Shown here: piece by piece, positions 43,363 to 61,476 of the stretch
Position numbering within the stretch: position 1 is the stretch's first letter
Layout: each line of letters begins with the position of its first letter
DNA from: Arcanobacterium wilhelmae
GTDB lineage: Bacteria > Actinomycetota > Actinomycetes > Actinomycetales > Actinomycetaceae
Reading direction: 5' to 3'
Assembly: GCF_029632765.1 (NCBI RefSeq)
Contig: NZ_CP121247.1
Coordinates: 186,001-250,000 of the forward strand
DNA length: 64,000 bases
Made by a program: the position numbers and the translations under genes
The notes under the pieces: model-generated
The model's database searches: none
The model's input: only the letters and a program-made list of their open reading frames with translations
What the model was told of the DNA's origin: nothing

Positions 43363-43849
43363 GCCCGAGCCGAAGACAACCACCGACGAGGTGACGACTC
43401 CGGGTAACGGCAAGGGCGCTGGCAAGGCTGGCGAGACTGTCGACATCGTGTTCGGCGGCCCGGACGCGATCCCGGCTGGTTCCGGTATCGCTGTTGCGGG
43501 TACCGACAAGTCGGGTGTCACGCCGAAGATCGATACCACAGGCAAGGTCACTGCAGTGATCCCGGCTGGTACGAAGCCGGGTACCTACACGATCCCGGTG
43601 CAGGTTACCTACCCGGATCAGTCGAAGGAGTCCGATAAGACCACGATCACCGTGACCGTGGTGGATCCGGTAGCACCGGCGTCGTGGGGCGATACGTCCA
43701 CGTTCCCGGGTAAGCCGGTGGTGTCGAAGAACGCTGGTGGCGCTCCCGCTGAGGGCGCGACGGTAGCGACCGACGATCCGAAGGCTGACGACTCCAAGAC
43801 GGACCCGAATGTTGCTAGCGTTCCGTGGACCGAGCTGGAGAACAACTGA
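43363..43849 (+). pseudogene. Orphan Rib-like repeat fragment of an adhesin (silent cassette or remnant)
   Basis: About 160 codons are open and closely match one repeat block of the second adhesin (57349-57800), for example [24 protein letters not shown] and GGAPAEGATVATDDPKA. It ends in VASVPWTELENN, like the SVPWTEL linkers of the first adhesin. There is no signal peptide, no sorting signal, no convincing start codon and no obvious promoter; upstream is only the 73-bp element and tandem array. A T-tailed terminator follows. It could be a decayed gene end or a donor cassette for recombination. Confidence 0.75.
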
Positions 43850-44155
43850 ATAACTACCACTGACACGTGGTGTGCCTAGTATGTGGAGCTAGGCGTGGGT
43901 GTGGCGGTGAGCCGAAGGGTTCGCCGCCACACTCGTTTTTGGCGACAGTGACGAACGCCATATTGGGTAGAGGTCTGTATTTTTGGGGAAACTGGGCCGT
44001 GCAGTTGGGTTACTACCAGGGGATGACTGTGTTTTGCCCAGATTTCTCCCATAATTGTTCTGATTGCCGTAGCGGTACAACGTATCGGCAAAACGCATGC
44101 ACGAATAATACTCCCTCGCCCGGTGCGGCAGAGTGGAAGGTGGGGAAGGATCGCG
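43850..44155. other. 306-base leader region of the first adhesin
   Basis: The terminator of the fragment is at 43897-43940. Beyond it, CATAAT (44050-44055) is a possible -10. GTTTTGCC (44031-44038) and GGCAAAAC (44087-44094) could pair in the transcript. The short open frames here have no gene-like features. Confidence 0.45.
43897..43940 (+). terminator. Rho-independent terminator after the adhesin fragment
   Basis: GGGTGTGGCGGTGAGCC pairs with GGTTCGCCGCCACACTC (wobbles at three positions), loop GAAG, followed by GTTTTT. Confidence 0.85.
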
Positions 44156-53542
<9,387 letters not shown>

Positions 53543-53577
53543 GCGCCTAGCAGTGCAATCTGATCCGCGCAAATGCC

Positions 53578-53615
53578 GGGGTGGGGAGGAAAGTAACAAC
53601 TTTCCTCCCCACCCC
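53578..53615. terminator. Perfect 17-bp terminator hairpin after adhesin 1
   Basis: GGGGTGGGGAGGAAAGT and its exact complement enclose AACA, 35 bases after the stop. No T-run follows. Confidence 0.8.
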
Positions 53616-53815
53616 GCCATTTGCTGAATGTTTCCTGAAAGTTTCCCGACGCCGGTGGTGGGGTTGTTGTCAAGCGCCTGGTTATGTGGTGGGTGAGTTT
53701 GGGAAAATAGAACGACTCCAGGGAGGTGTATGTGAAGTGCGGCACTTTGCATGTGTGGTTTCAGTGATTTCCCAGAGTTTTTGTTTCGTTTCACAGTTTG
53801 TCTGATGAAACGTAC

Positions 53816-53844
53816 TTGCCGTTCCGGGTTTTACGAAGAATAAT
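53816..53844 (+). promoter_or_regulatory. Promoter of adhesin 2
   Basis: -35 TTGCCG (53816-53821), a 17-base spacer and -10 AATAAT (53839-53844) predict a leader of about 125 bases. Confidence 0.55.
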
Positions 53845-53943
53845 GGGGTTTAAGTCCGTGCGGCGTGTGTTTGGCACTCAAATGCAACACTCACCTGCCG
53901 CGCAGACGCGTAAAGGTGTGCGCTTCCGCGCGCTTTCCAATGA

Positions 53944-53961
53944 GCAGAGTTTCACCTCTGC
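53944..53961 (+). promoter_or_regulatory. Hairpin next to the ribosome-binding site of adhesin 2
   Basis: GCAGAG and CTCTGC form a 6-bp stem with loop TTTCAC, ending just before the GAAAGGA ribosome-binding site. It may influence translation. Confidence 0.4.
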
Positions 53962-53975
53962 GAGAAAGGAACCAC

Positions 53976-56900
53976 GTGTCAACAAAGAATACGAATGCTT
54001 CGCGCTTCTGGCGCAAGCCGGCGGCTGCCTTCGGTGCGGTTGCAATCGCAGCGACGGGCCTCGCGGCCGGTGCTGGCTTCGGTGTGCTCGGCGCGCCGCA
54101 GGCGGCTTACGCGCAGGCAGCTAACGGCGGTAGCCAGACGGTCCAGGGTGGCGGCACCATCAACGGTGCGACCCTCCCGCTCTCGAGCATCATCGATGCA
54201 CAAGATACGACGATTGACCCCACCCCGAACGCCGTGACGTATGGTGTGACGGGTTCGGTTTCGGATCTGCAGGAGTACAACCGAAACGCTTACCTCGGTG
54301 GTGGCACTCACGGTAAAACTCCGGTCGATTCTGGCCAGGCCGCTCCTGTCGAGGGCGTGACTGTTTACGCTCGCTGGATCGAGCAGAACCAGGCTGGCAC
54401 TGTTACCTACGTGTCGCCTACCTACAAGACGACGACCCTCAACGACGGCCGTTTTGGCCTCGAGCTCAAGCCCTACACTGATGCAAATGGTGTGGAGCGC
54501 CACTTCAGTGGCCAGGCTGAAGTTCTCGCTGCTGATGGCGTACGTGAGAAGCTCCAGACCTGGATCGAGGTTCCGGACGGCAAGATGATGATCTTGAACC
54601 CGACGGTCACCCCGATTCCTACGTCGGGCAACCTGATCTCTCCGTCCTCAAAGACTCTTTCCTTCAACGCGGGCACGAACTCGGCGACGGATGTCAACTT
54701 CCTCATTGCTGACCGCCCGACTGCGGAGGACTGGGCGACCAAGTTCCTCCCGGCAGATGTGGCGAAGGACCCGGTGACTGGTGCTGTGAAGTACCAGAAG
54801 CAGGCGGTGGATACCTCTCGTACCGGCAACGGTTCGGCAAGTGGTTACGGCTACTGGAACTTCCAGCGTAACGCAAACGCGAACCAGATCTTCTCGTACA
54901 ACGCCTTCGGTAAGAACGATGCTCCGCTGTACAAGACCCCAATCAAGGTTTCCTACCTTTCGGACTATGCTCTGCGTCAGATCAAGGAATACGTTGATGG
55001 TAACGAAGCTATCTTCGGCGGCAAGACCGGCAGCATGGCGGCATGGAACTGGCGCCCGTCCGGCTGGAACTGGGAGCGCGAGCGCAAGCTCCAGGATTGG
55101 ATCAACGAGCAGGTGAAGGCCGATCCGGCAAAGTGGATCGCTGAGACCATCGAGACCGAAACCGATCCGACTGGCTGGTACTCCGTCCAGTTCAACGGCA
55201 CCTTTGGCAACTCTGTGAACACTCGCGCATATGATGATGGCGCCGCAGTCTACTCGAATCTTGCCCGCGACAATGGTGCAACGATCAAGCTCGATCCGAA
55301 CGGCCCGGACGTGAAGATCTACGATCTGTACGGCCAGGTTGCTCCTTCTGCTGACTTCGGTTCGTGGAAGAGCGATATCACCACCGTAAAGGACACTGCA
55401 CTTCCGAAGCACGTGAACTGGAACTTCATGTACGCGGCTCCGGTTACGGATCCGGGGCTTGGTGCGGGTTACACCGACCCGTTCTGGGGTACCCGTTGGG
55501 CGGGCGATAACAATATTGCTACCAACTACTCGAACTTTGGTCCGAACTCTGTTGAGCCGGATGCTTCCTACTTCTGGGAGTCGGCGAGCCAGTACGTGAA
55601 GAACTTGAACTTCGGCATGATCCCGCAGAAGCTCTACTTCAACGTGACCCCGTACGATTCGGGTGCGAACCCGGCCGCTCCTGGCGATACTGCTCACACC
55701 CAGACCTACGGCATTGTGCCGCTTGGCCCGGATTACAAGTATCAGGTGAAGTGGGAGAAGGTCCCGACCGACGATGCTGGTAACTCCACCGGTAAGCCGG
55801 TTCCGGCTGACGAGATCGGCCCGGACGGCATCGTTCCGATCACGATCGGTAACGATGGTTCGATCACGGATGCCCCGATCACGGTGCAACCTGACACGAA
55901 GACCTCCTACATCGCCACCCTGCAGATGGTGGATAAGGACGGTAACGTGACCGATCTTGGTTACGATTCCTTCCTTGCTACCCCCACCTCGGTGAAGTAC
56001 GAGCCGACCATGGCTCCGGAGGGCAAGCCCACCACTGTGACGCCGACCGTTGACTACAACGGCAAGCTCGATGGCGCTGGCACCAAGCCGGAAGGCGCTA
56101 CCTTCTCGGTGGATCCGGCGAAGCTTCCTGAGGGCTACACCCTCGTTGATTCGAAGGATAAGGTGAACGCCCCGGGCACGATCTTCGTTGATCCGAACAC
56201 CGGCGAGCTCACCGTGCAGCCGAAGGATGGCGCAAAGGCTGATAACTCTGACGTGTTCACCGTTCCGGTGACTCTCAAGGACAAGGACAGCAAGCCGCTC
56301 GCAGTTGGCAATGCTCAGATCGATCCTCAGCCCACCAACGCCCAGCAGTACGAGCCGAACAAGGTTGATAACACCGATGTGACCACCGGCAAGGAAGGGA
56401 AGACTCCGGCGATCACGTTCGACGACACCGCGACCGACACCCCGGATTCCCTGACCCCGGACAAGGCGAACGTGGACAAGTTCGAGATCACCGATCCGAA
56501 GGTGATCCCGGGCGCAACGATCGACCCGGCCACTGGCGTCGTCACCATCCCGGCCGACGCAAAGCCGGGCACCTACACCGTTCCGGTGAAGGTCACCTAC
56601 AAGGATGGCACCACTGACACGGTGGACGTTCCGGTGAAGGTCTACCAGTCGTGGACCGACCTTGTTCCGGCGAAGCCGACCAACACCGGCGCGAACGATC
56701 CGGTCTACAAGCAGGACACCACCACGCCGGAGGGTACCCCGGTGAAGGTTCCGGCTCCGACGTTCGACGATCCGACCACCAAGGACAAGGTTGAGACCAA
56801 CCCGGCTCCGGCTCCGAAGGATGGCCAGCAGCCGACCAAGTTCGAGATCACCGATCCGAACAAGGTTCCGGGCGCTACGATCGACCCGGCCACCGGTGAG

Positions 56901-59159
56901 ATCACTGTTCCGGGCACCGTCAAGACTGGCGACTACACCGTTCCGGTGAAGGTCACCTACCCGGACGGCACCACCGACGAGGTCAACGTTCCGGTGAAGG
57001 TCACCCCGAAGGACGCTCCGGTTGTGAAGGACGTGGACAAGTACCAGCCGAACGAGCCCGCAGCCAAGACTGAGGTTGAAGGCACCCCGGTGAAGACCGA
57101 TCCGATCACCTTCGACGTGACCGGTACGGAGGCCAAGGAGACCGACAAGCCGCAGCCGAACACCAAGTTCGAGATCGCCAACCCGGACGATCCGACCTAC
57201 AAGGTTCCGGCAGGCGTGACGATCGACCCGAAGACCGGCGTCATCTCCTTCGATGGCACGCAGAAGCCAGATGTCTATGACATCCCGGTTCTCGTGACCT
57301 ACCCGGACAAGTCCTCGGAGGGCGTCACCGCTCAGGTGACCGTCACCGCGAAGTCGACCACCCCGGATACCCCGAAGAAGACCACCGCTGACGTGACCGA
57401 CCCGGGCAAGGGCACCGGTACCGGCAACGCTGGCGAGACTGTTCCGGTCACCTTCGACGGCCCGGACAAGATCCCGGCTGGTTCGGGCATCGCTGTTGAC
57501 ACCACTAAGGGTGGCGACACCGGTAACATCACCCCGAAGATCGACAAGGACGGTAACGTCACCGCAGTGATCCCAGAGGGCACCAAGCCTGGTACCTACA
57601 CGATCCCGGTTCAGGTGACCTACCCGGACGGCTCCAAGGATGAAACCACCATTACGGTGACTGTCAAGGATCCGGCGGCCCCGGCCGATTGGGACGACAC
57701 CCGCACCACCCCGGAGAACCCGGTTGTGGTTCCGAACAAGGGCGGCGTTCCGGCCGACGGCACCACCGTGACCACGGATGATCCGAAGGCCAAGGTGACC
57801 ATCGACCCGAAGACCGGCGACATCACCGTGACCCCGGATCCGACCAAGCCGGGTGGCTACGACATCACCGTGACCGTGAAGGACAAGGACGGCAAGCCCG
57901 TCGACACCTTCAAGGTTCACGTGACGATCCCGGCACTGCCGCTCGTTCCGGCGACCAAGGATTCCGATGGCGATGGCCTGACGGATGACAAGGAGAAGGA
58001 GATCGGCACCGACCCGATGAACCCGGACACCGATGGTGACGGCCTGAAGGACGGCGAAGAGGTCAACAAGTACAAGACCGACCCGAAGAACCCGGATACC
58101 GATGGCGATGGCCTGAAGGACGGCGACGAGGTGACCGGCGACAAGAACGGAAAGTACGGCAACAAGCCGACCGATCCGCTCAACCCGGATACCGATGGTG
58201 ACGGCCTGAAGGACGGCGACGAGATCACAATCGGCACCGATCCGAACAACCCGGATACCGATGGTGACGGTCTGAAGGACGGCGATGAGGTCAACAAGCA
58301 CCACACCGATCCGCTCAAGAAGGACACCGACGGTGACGGCATCAACGACGGTGACGAGGTGACCGGCGACAAGAACGGCAAGTACAACAACGAGCCGACC
58401 GACCCGACCAACCCCGACACCGACGGCGACGGCCTCAAGGACGGCGACGAGATCACAATCGGCACCAACCCGAACGATCCCGACACCGACAAGGACGGAG
58501 TCAACGACGGTGACGAGGTGACCGGCGACAAGAACCCGTTCAAGGACAACATGTTCAACAAGGACGGCAAGCCGGGCAACACCGATCCGCTCAACCCCGA
58601 CACCGATGGTGATGGCAAGAAGGACGGCGAGGAGCTCAACACCAAGGTTGACAAGAACGGCAAGACTGTTCCGAACGGCGAGACCGACAAGGTCACCGAT
58701 CCGAACACGTTCCCGGCCGCTCCGATCGTTCCGATCCCGGACGGCTCCTACCCGAACGACAACCAGGTTGAGCAGGGTAAGACCCTGACCATCCCGGCTC
58801 CGACGGACAACGGCAAGCCGCTGCCGAACGGTACCAAGTTCGACCGCACACCGAAGACCCCGGGCTGGGTCAAGGTGAACCCGGACGGCTCGCTGACCGT
58901 CACCCCGGGCAAGGATGTCAAGCCTGGCAAGTACGACGTTGAGGTTGAGATCACCTTCCCGAATGGCACCAAGGTCATCAAGAAGGTTCCGGTCCGCGTC
59001 GTCGCTCCGATGGCTGCCCCGGCTGCGCCGATGGCAAAGCCCATGGGCCACGGCCTCGCCTTCACCGGCGCATCGGTTGCCGGCCTCGGCGGAATGGCAG
59101 TGGTTCTGGTTGCCGCTGGTGCAGTGGTTGCCGCAACCCGCCGCAAGGAGAACAACTGA
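53976..59159 (+). CDS. LAFTG-anchored surface adhesin 2 (Rib-like and TSP3 repeats)
   Basis: This 1727-residue paralogue lies downstream of adhesin 1. The signal peptide again has [13 protein letters not shown], with likely cleavage after AYA near residue 46. An N-terminal region of about 630 residues aligns with adhesin 1 ([20 protein letters not shown] against KLQDWISDNIKKDPTWIAE). Rib/Ig-like units follow to about residue 1325, and then one TSP3 block with nine DxDxDG units. A final Put-Ig-like domain is followed by LAFTG (1694-1698), a hydrophobic helix and RRK. The GTG at 53976 follows GAAAGGA; no ATG lies at a suitable distance. Calcium-stiffened TSP3 stalks and wall anchoring are inferred from the motifs. 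No sortase gene is in the window. Confidence 0.9.
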   Translation: MSTKNTNASRFWRKPAAAFGAVAIAATGLAAGAGFGVLGAPQAAYAQAANGGSQTVQGGGTINGATLPLSSIIDAQDTTIDPTPNAVTYGVTGSVSDLQEYNRNAYLGGGTHGKTPVDSGQAAPVEGVTVYARWIEQNQAGTVTYVSPTYKTTTLNDGRFGLELKPYTDANGVERHFSGQAEVLAADGVREKLQTWIEVPDGKMMILNPTVTPIPTSGNLISPSSKTLSFNAGTNSATDVNFLIADRPTAEDWATKFLPADVAKDPVTGAVKYQKQAVDTSRTGNGSASGYGYWNFQRNANANQIFSYNAFGKNDAPLYKTPIKVSYLSDYALRQIKEYVDGNEAIFGGKTGSMAAWNWRPSGWNWERERKLQDWINEQVKADPAKWIAETIETETDPTGWYSVQFNGTFGNSVNTRAYDDGAAVYSNLARDNGATIKLDPNGPDVKIYDLYGQVAPSADFGSWKSDITTVKDTALPKHVNWNFMYAAPVTDPGLGAGYTDPFWGTRWAGDNNIATNYSNFGPNSVEPDASYFWESASQYVKNLNFGMIPQKLYFNVTPYDSGANPAAPGDTAHTQTYGIVPLGPDYKYQVKWEKVPTDDAGNSTGKPVPADEIGPDGIVPITIGNDGSITDAPITVQPDTKTSYIATLQMVDKDGNVTDLGYDSFLATPTSVKYEPTMAPEGKPTTVTPTVDYNGKLDGAGTKPEGATFSVDPAKLPEGYTLVDSKDKVNAPGTIFVDPNTGELTVQPKDGAKADNSDVFTVPVTLKDKDSKPLAVGNAQIDPQPTNAQQYEPNKVDNTDVTTGKEGKTPAITFDDTATDTPDSLTPDKANVDKFEITDPKVIPGATIDPATGVVTIPADAKPGTYTVPVKVTYKDGTTDTVDVPVKVYQSWTDLVPAKPTNTGANDPVYKQDTTTPEGTPVKVPAPTFDDPTTKDKVETNPAPAPKDGQQPTKFEITDPNKVPGATIDPATGEITVPGTVKTGDYTVPVKVTYPDGTTDEVNVPVKVTPKDAPVVKDVDKYQPNEPAAKTEVEGTPVKTDPITFDVTGTEAKETDKPQPNTKFEIANPDDPTYKVPAGVTIDPKTGVISFDGTQKPDVYDIPVLVTYPDKSSEGVTAQVTVTAKSTTPDTPKKTTADVTDPGKGTGTGNAGETVPVTFDGPDKIPAGSGIAVDTTKGGDTGNITPKIDKDGNVTAVIPEGTKPGTYTIPVQVTYPDGSKDETTITVTVKDPAAPADWDDTRTTPENPVVVPNKGGVPADGTTVTTDDPKAKVTIDPKTGDITVTPDPTKPGGYDITVTVKDKDGKPVDTFKVHVTIPALPLVPATKDSDGDGLTDDKEKEIGTDPMNPDTDGDGLKDGEEVNKYKTDPKNPDTDGDGLKDGDEVTGDKNGKYGNKPTDPLNPDTDGDGLKDGDEITIGTDPNNPDTDGDGLKDGDEVNKHHTDPLKKDTDGDGINDGDEVTGDKNGKYNNEPTDPTNPDTDGDGLKDGDEITIGTNPNDPDTDKDGVNDGDEVTGDKNPFKDNMFNKDGKPGNTDPLNPDTDGDGKKDGEELNTKVDKNGKTVPNGETDKVTDPNTFPAAPIVPIPDGSYPNDNQVEQGKTLTIPAPTDNGKPLPNGTKFDRTPKTPGWVKVNPDGSLTVTPGKDVKPGKYDVEVEITFPNGTKVIKKVPVRVVAPMAAPAAPMAKPMGHGLAFTGASVAGLGGMAVVLVAAGAVVAATRRKENN

Positions 59160-59466
59160 CACGAGCACCCGAGAGAAAATAATCTCTCGTAAGTGACACC
59201 GGAGGGCCGGCGCAAAAAGCGCCGGCCCTCCCTCTGTGATTGTGTGTACCACGCATCGGCGTCGGAAGAACCCGTGATACAAGTTTTTCTTGCCATGTAC
59301 AGGCAAGCGGTAAAAGGAAACGGTGGGAGTGGGCCGAAAAACGGCAGTTTTAAACAAAACAAACAAAAATAGGCAAGCTGGTGAACACCGGTATATCGTT
59401 CCTAGCCCATTTATATACGTCTGCTTCTAAGATAAACTTCAAGCAAAGCCGGTGAAGGAGAATCTC
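59160..59466. other. 307-base region between adhesin 2 and the toxin-like gene
   Basis: After two hairpins the sequence becomes AT-rich. CTTGCC and GGCAAG (around 59309-59327) could form a small hairpin. GTATAT and ATATAC, inverted around 16 bases near 59392-59419, sit next to a likely -10 TAAGAT and could be an operator for the following pair. No gene is seen. Confidence 0.4.
59201..59231 (+). terminator. Terminator after adhesin 2
   Basis: GGAGGGCCGGCGC and its exact complement (13 bp) enclose AAAAA. A smaller CGAGAGA/TCTCTCG hairpin lies just before it. Confidence 0.85.
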
Positions 59467-59730
59467 GTGAGCGTTGTAGGAGTTCATCCTCGAATTGCGC
59501 AACGTCACCCTGAGGTGACTGAAGCAGACGTGCAGGCAGCGATGCGTTCAATGATTCGATATCAGCAACGTCCTACCGGAGAATGGTTAGCAATCGGATT
59601 CGATGGAAACGGGCGGCTTGTCGAACTTGTCTACGTGTACGATTCGGATGACGACTACTTCTTCGTCTATCACGGGATGACACCGCCCAGTACAAAAACT
59701 TTGATCGAGCTCGGACTGGGGAGGAGTTGA
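59467..59730 (+). CDS. Small toxin-like protein of a putative toxin-antitoxin pair
   Basis: This 87-residue protein begins VGVHPRIAQRHPEVTEADVQ and has a compact alpha/beta pattern with ELVYVYDSDDDYFFVYHGM and a closing TKTLIELGL. It resembles uncharacterised BrnT/DUF4258-like small toxins of actinobacteria, but I cannot assign a family firmly. The GTG at 59467 is chosen because AAGGAG lies six bases upstream, which excludes the GTG at 59452. One base separates it from its partner. If it is a toxin, the order is toxin first. Confidence 0.6.
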   Translation: MSVVGVHPRIAQRHPEVTEADVQAAMRSMIRYQQRPTGEWLAIGFDGNGRLVELVYVYDSDDDYFFVYHGMTPPSTKTLIELGLGRS

Positions 59731-59731
59731 G

Positions 59732-60007
59732 ATGAACGTCAAGGATTTTATGGAAAAGCATGGTTTGTCGGATCAGGATCTTGATCAGATGGCAGCCTCG
59801 TACGAAGCGGGTGACTACCCGACAAGTGGAAACCGTGTCTATGTCGGATCCCACCTATCTGCAGTAGGAATGAAGCGGGTAACTGTTGCATATCCTGCGA
59901 GTGACGCGCAAGAAGTAAAGGAGATCGCACGTGCTCGGGGCGTGAGTGCCTCGGACATCTACCGCACCGCGCTTGCCCACTACCTCGCAGAGAGTGATAT
60001 CGCGTAA
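59732..60007 (+). CDS. Putative antitoxin with ribbon-helix-helix-like C-terminus
   Basis: This 91-residue protein has a helical, acidic N-terminal half (FMEKHGLSDQDLDQMAASYE) that could wrap the partner. The C-terminal half, RVTVAYPASDAQEVKEIARA followed by RGVSASDIYRTALAHYLAE, reads as a ribbon-helix-helix DNA-binding domain. GGGGAGGAG precedes the ATG inside the end of the upstream gene. Pairing with the 87-residue protein and the palindromic upstream region support an autoregulated TA module. Confidence 0.63.
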   Translation: MNVKDFMEKHGLSDQDLDQMAASYEAGDYPTSGNRVYVGSHLSAVGMKRVTVAYPASDAQEVKEIARARGVSASDIYRTALAHYLAESDIA

Positions 60008-60019
60008 ATGAAAACAAGA

Positions 60020-60058
60020 AAAAGCTCGGAGGCTTGAAAATCAAGCCTCCGAGCTTTT
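60020..60058. terminator. Perfect 18-bp hairpin between the TA pair and tRNA-Ser
   Basis: AAAAGCTCGGAGGCTTGA and its complement enclose AAA. A-runs and T-runs at the ends make it a terminator in both directions. Confidence 0.9.
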
Positions 60059-60145
60059 GGCGGAGGTAGGGAGATTCGAACTCCCGAGGGCTTGCACCCA
60101 ACACGCTTTCCAAGCGTGCGCCATAGGCCGCTAGGCGATACCTCC
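60058..60145 (-). tRNA. tRNA-Ser (anticodon GGA)
   Basis: On the minus strand the acceptor GGAGGTA pairs with TACCTCC and CCA is encoded. The anticodon stem CGCTT-GGA-AAGCG gives GGA. A long variable arm is present, as in class II tRNAs, and the T-arm is GGGAGTTCGAATCTCCC. Confidence 0.97.
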
Positions 60146-60402
60146 ACGCAAGCCGTAACCACGGCGTGCCCAATAATCCTACGTGCTGACGCGGAGAAAA
60201 GGAAATCGGGACGCGCGACACGTCCTGGTGTAGTGCGCCACAGGCGCAGCGTGCGTTAGCTAGCGTCAGCCCCGGCGTCGGGAGGAGTGCCAGCCCCGCT
60301 GCCGTCGCCAGCCTGAGGTCCGGCGTTGGCCCCAGCTGGTCCCGCAAAGTTCACTGGCTTCCCCAGCTTGGTGTTTTTCGTGTGTTTTGGGTAGGGTAGA
60401 CC
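60146..60402. other. Intergenic region upstream of the SRP RNA
   Basis: It contains CCGGCGTCGG at 60272-60281 and, at its right end, the SRP RNA promoter region (GTAGGGTAGACC just before 60403). No gene is seen. Confidence 0.5.
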
Positions 60403-60497
60403 ATGACTCCCCACGTGGCGTCATCTGATGTAACTCCCCAGGGCAGGAATGCAGCAAGGAAACGTCAGCTCTGGCGGGTGCGTGGGGAGTCCTTTTT
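60403..60497 (+). ncRNA. ffs: Signal recognition particle 4.5S RNA
   Basis: The ends GACTCCCCACG (60405-60415) and CGTGGGGAGTC (60481-60491) pair perfectly. The apical domain IV is CCAGG-GCA-GGAA-TGC-AGCA: the symmetric loop, a GGAA tetraloop closed by three pairs, and the AGCA asymmetric-loop strand that binds Ffh. TTTTT follows immediately. This is the short bacterial form without an Alu domain. Its position beside tRNA-Ser and dnaX matches other actinobacteria. The small open frame starting at 60403 is an accident of this RNA. Confidence 0.95.
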
Positions 60498-60520
60498 GCC
60501 TTTGCGATGTGCGCCGAGTA

Positions 60521-60576
60521 TGCGGAAGCCAGCTGGCGTGCGGGCGCGAGCCGGGCACCGGCGTCGGCGGAAGCCG
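60521..60576 (+). repeat. Direct repeat flanking hicAB, left copy
   Basis: GCGGAAGCCAGC and then GTGCGGGCGCGAGCCG, ending in CACCGGCGTCGGCG, are repeated at 61361-61432 on the other side of the hicAB pair. Confidence 0.75.
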
Positions 60577-60602
60577 TTCTGTTCTTTGTGGTGGTGTGCG
60601 AG

Positions 60603-60974
60603 TTAAGAGCGCACGAGCTGCGAAACTCGGCTCCGCGAGACGCCCATGATCAGTGCAATGTCGGAAGTTGAAATGCCCTCAGAGCGCAGTGCTTTGACTG
60701 CTGTGCGGATCTTCGTGGCTGCAGTTTCCTGGGCTAACTTCGCTTGTGCCATCGCATTCCTTGCGTCGTTGAGTTCGGTGCTGAGCTGGCCCATATCGGG
60801 TTCGATAACGATCTCCCAAATCGAGTGGTCTGTTGTTGGGTCGACTGTGTCCAGGAAATCGACAACCTGGGCCCGCGCTTCGCTGAAACGACGCACCTGG
60901 GTATGCTGTTCTGGGCTAATCTCAAGTTCCCATCCGCCTGCCCAGCGATTTGCCTTCACCGTGAGTTGTGCCAT
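60603..60974 (-). CDS. hicB: HicB-like antitoxin with C-terminal HTH
   Basis: This 123-residue protein has an N-terminal beta-rich segment (QLTVKANRWAGGWELEI), a helical middle and a C-terminal helix-turn-helix, ISTSDIALIMGVSRSRVSQL. It would bind HicA and repress the operon. GAGAGGAG precedes the ATG at 60974. It overlaps the 3' end of the hicA gene by 19 bases, in the toxin-then-antitoxin order usual for hicAB. The N-terminus is shorter and more divergent than classic HicB, so the name rests partly on context. Confidence 0.65.
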   Translation of the reverse strand: MAQLTVKANRWAGGWELEISPEQHTQVRRFSEARAQVVDFLDTVDPTTDHSIWEIVIEPDMGQLSTELNDARNAMAQAKLAQETAATKIRTAVKALRSEGISTSDIALIMGVSRSRVSQLVRS

Positions 60975-61162
60975 TCTCTGCTCCTCTCAATCGCTTTGAG
61001 TGCGTCTTTTGTTACTTTCGGTGAAACTAACTTCGTGTGTGTAATCACCACAACGATGTTTCCGTTGCGCCACACCTCGTGGTCGCCCTTGCCTTGTCTT
61101 CGTGTGAACCCGGCTTGTGTGAGGAGCCGGGCAAGCGCAATGTACTTCATCGGCTTGGTCAT
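60956..61162 (-). CDS. hicA: HicA-like mRNA interferase toxin
   Basis: This 68-residue protein has the double-stranded RNA-binding-like HicA pattern: ALARLLTQAGFTRRQGKGDH with the catalytic histidine in GDHEVW, then VVVITHTKLVSPKVTKDALK. HicA toxins cleave mRNA independently of ribosomes. The ATG at 61162 has AGGTGAA upstream. A small inverted repeat, AGTTTA and TAAACT (61206-61224), lies in the promoter region and is a candidate operator. Confidence 0.75.
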   Translation of the reverse strand: MTKPMKYIALARLLTQAGFTRRQGKGDHEVWRNGNIVVVITHTKLVSPKVTKDALKAIERSREWHNSR

Positions 61163-61287
61163 GTTTCACCTAACTTATCAGATCATGTAGGGGGTGTAAA
61201 TTGAGAGTTTAGTGGGGGTAAACTATTTCGTTCTCTTCATCAATATTCGTCAATTTCGCGCCACCACAACTGTGTGGGTCTTTCATC

Positions 61288-61324
61288 TGTGGAAATGGAG
61301 CGCTCAACAGCGTTGTGTGGAAAA
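61288..61324 (-). promoter_or_regulatory. Paired TTTCCACA boxes, inverted, between dnaX and hicA
   Basis: On the minus strand TTTTCCACA (61324-61316) and ATTTCCACA (61296-61288) are separated by exactly 19 bases, with AAAAAG before the first. They point towards hicA. Confidence 0.5.
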
Positions 61325-61360
61325 CTTTTTGAAAAATTGGTTGCTAGACCTCACTAGAAG

Positions 61361-61432
61361 CGCGGAAGCCAGCCGGGGTGTGTGGCGCGAACTGGGGTGC
61401 GGGCGCGAGCCGCCCACCGGCGTCGGCGAAAG
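61361..61432 (+). repeat. Direct repeat flanking hicAB, right copy
   Basis: It carries the same blocks as 60521-60576, with about 18 extra bases between GCCAGCCGG and GTGCGGGCGCGAGCCG. Confidence 0.75.
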
Positions 61433-61463
61433 TGATCACAATTTTTTGTCATACCCCAACCGG

Positions 61464-61469
61464 TAGACT
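61464..61469 (+). promoter_or_regulatory. dnaX -10 giving a probable leaderless GTG
   Basis: TAGACT ends seven bases before the GTG at 61477. No ribosome-binding site is present. Confidence 0.45.
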
Positions 61470-61476
61470 AGGGCAC

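Larger units (their letters stand above)
53543..53975. other. 433-base region between the two adhesin genes
   Basis: The region contains the terminator of the first gene, CCGACGCCGG (53646-53655), the promoter at 53816-53844 and a leader hairpin at 53944-53961. No gene is seen. Confidence 0.6.
61163..61476. other. 314-base divergent region between hicA and dnaX
   Basis: It contains the AGTTTA/TAAACT inverted repeat, an inverted TTTTCCAC-type box pair (61288-61324), the right-hand direct repeat (61361-61432) and the dnaX -10. AT content is raised at both ends. No gene is seen. Confidence 0.6.

Noticed and set aside
54648..59366. Open frame of 1572 codons antisense to adhesin 2, and similar long antisense frames at 45803-48892 and 51884-53794
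   Set aside because: They arise from the repetitive, codon-biased sense strand. The translations are Arg/Val/Leu/Gly-rich without domains, and they lack ribosome-binding sites.
60403..60606. 67-codon frame starting at 60403
   Set aside because: The sequence is the SRP RNA, with perfectly paired ends and domain IV motifs.
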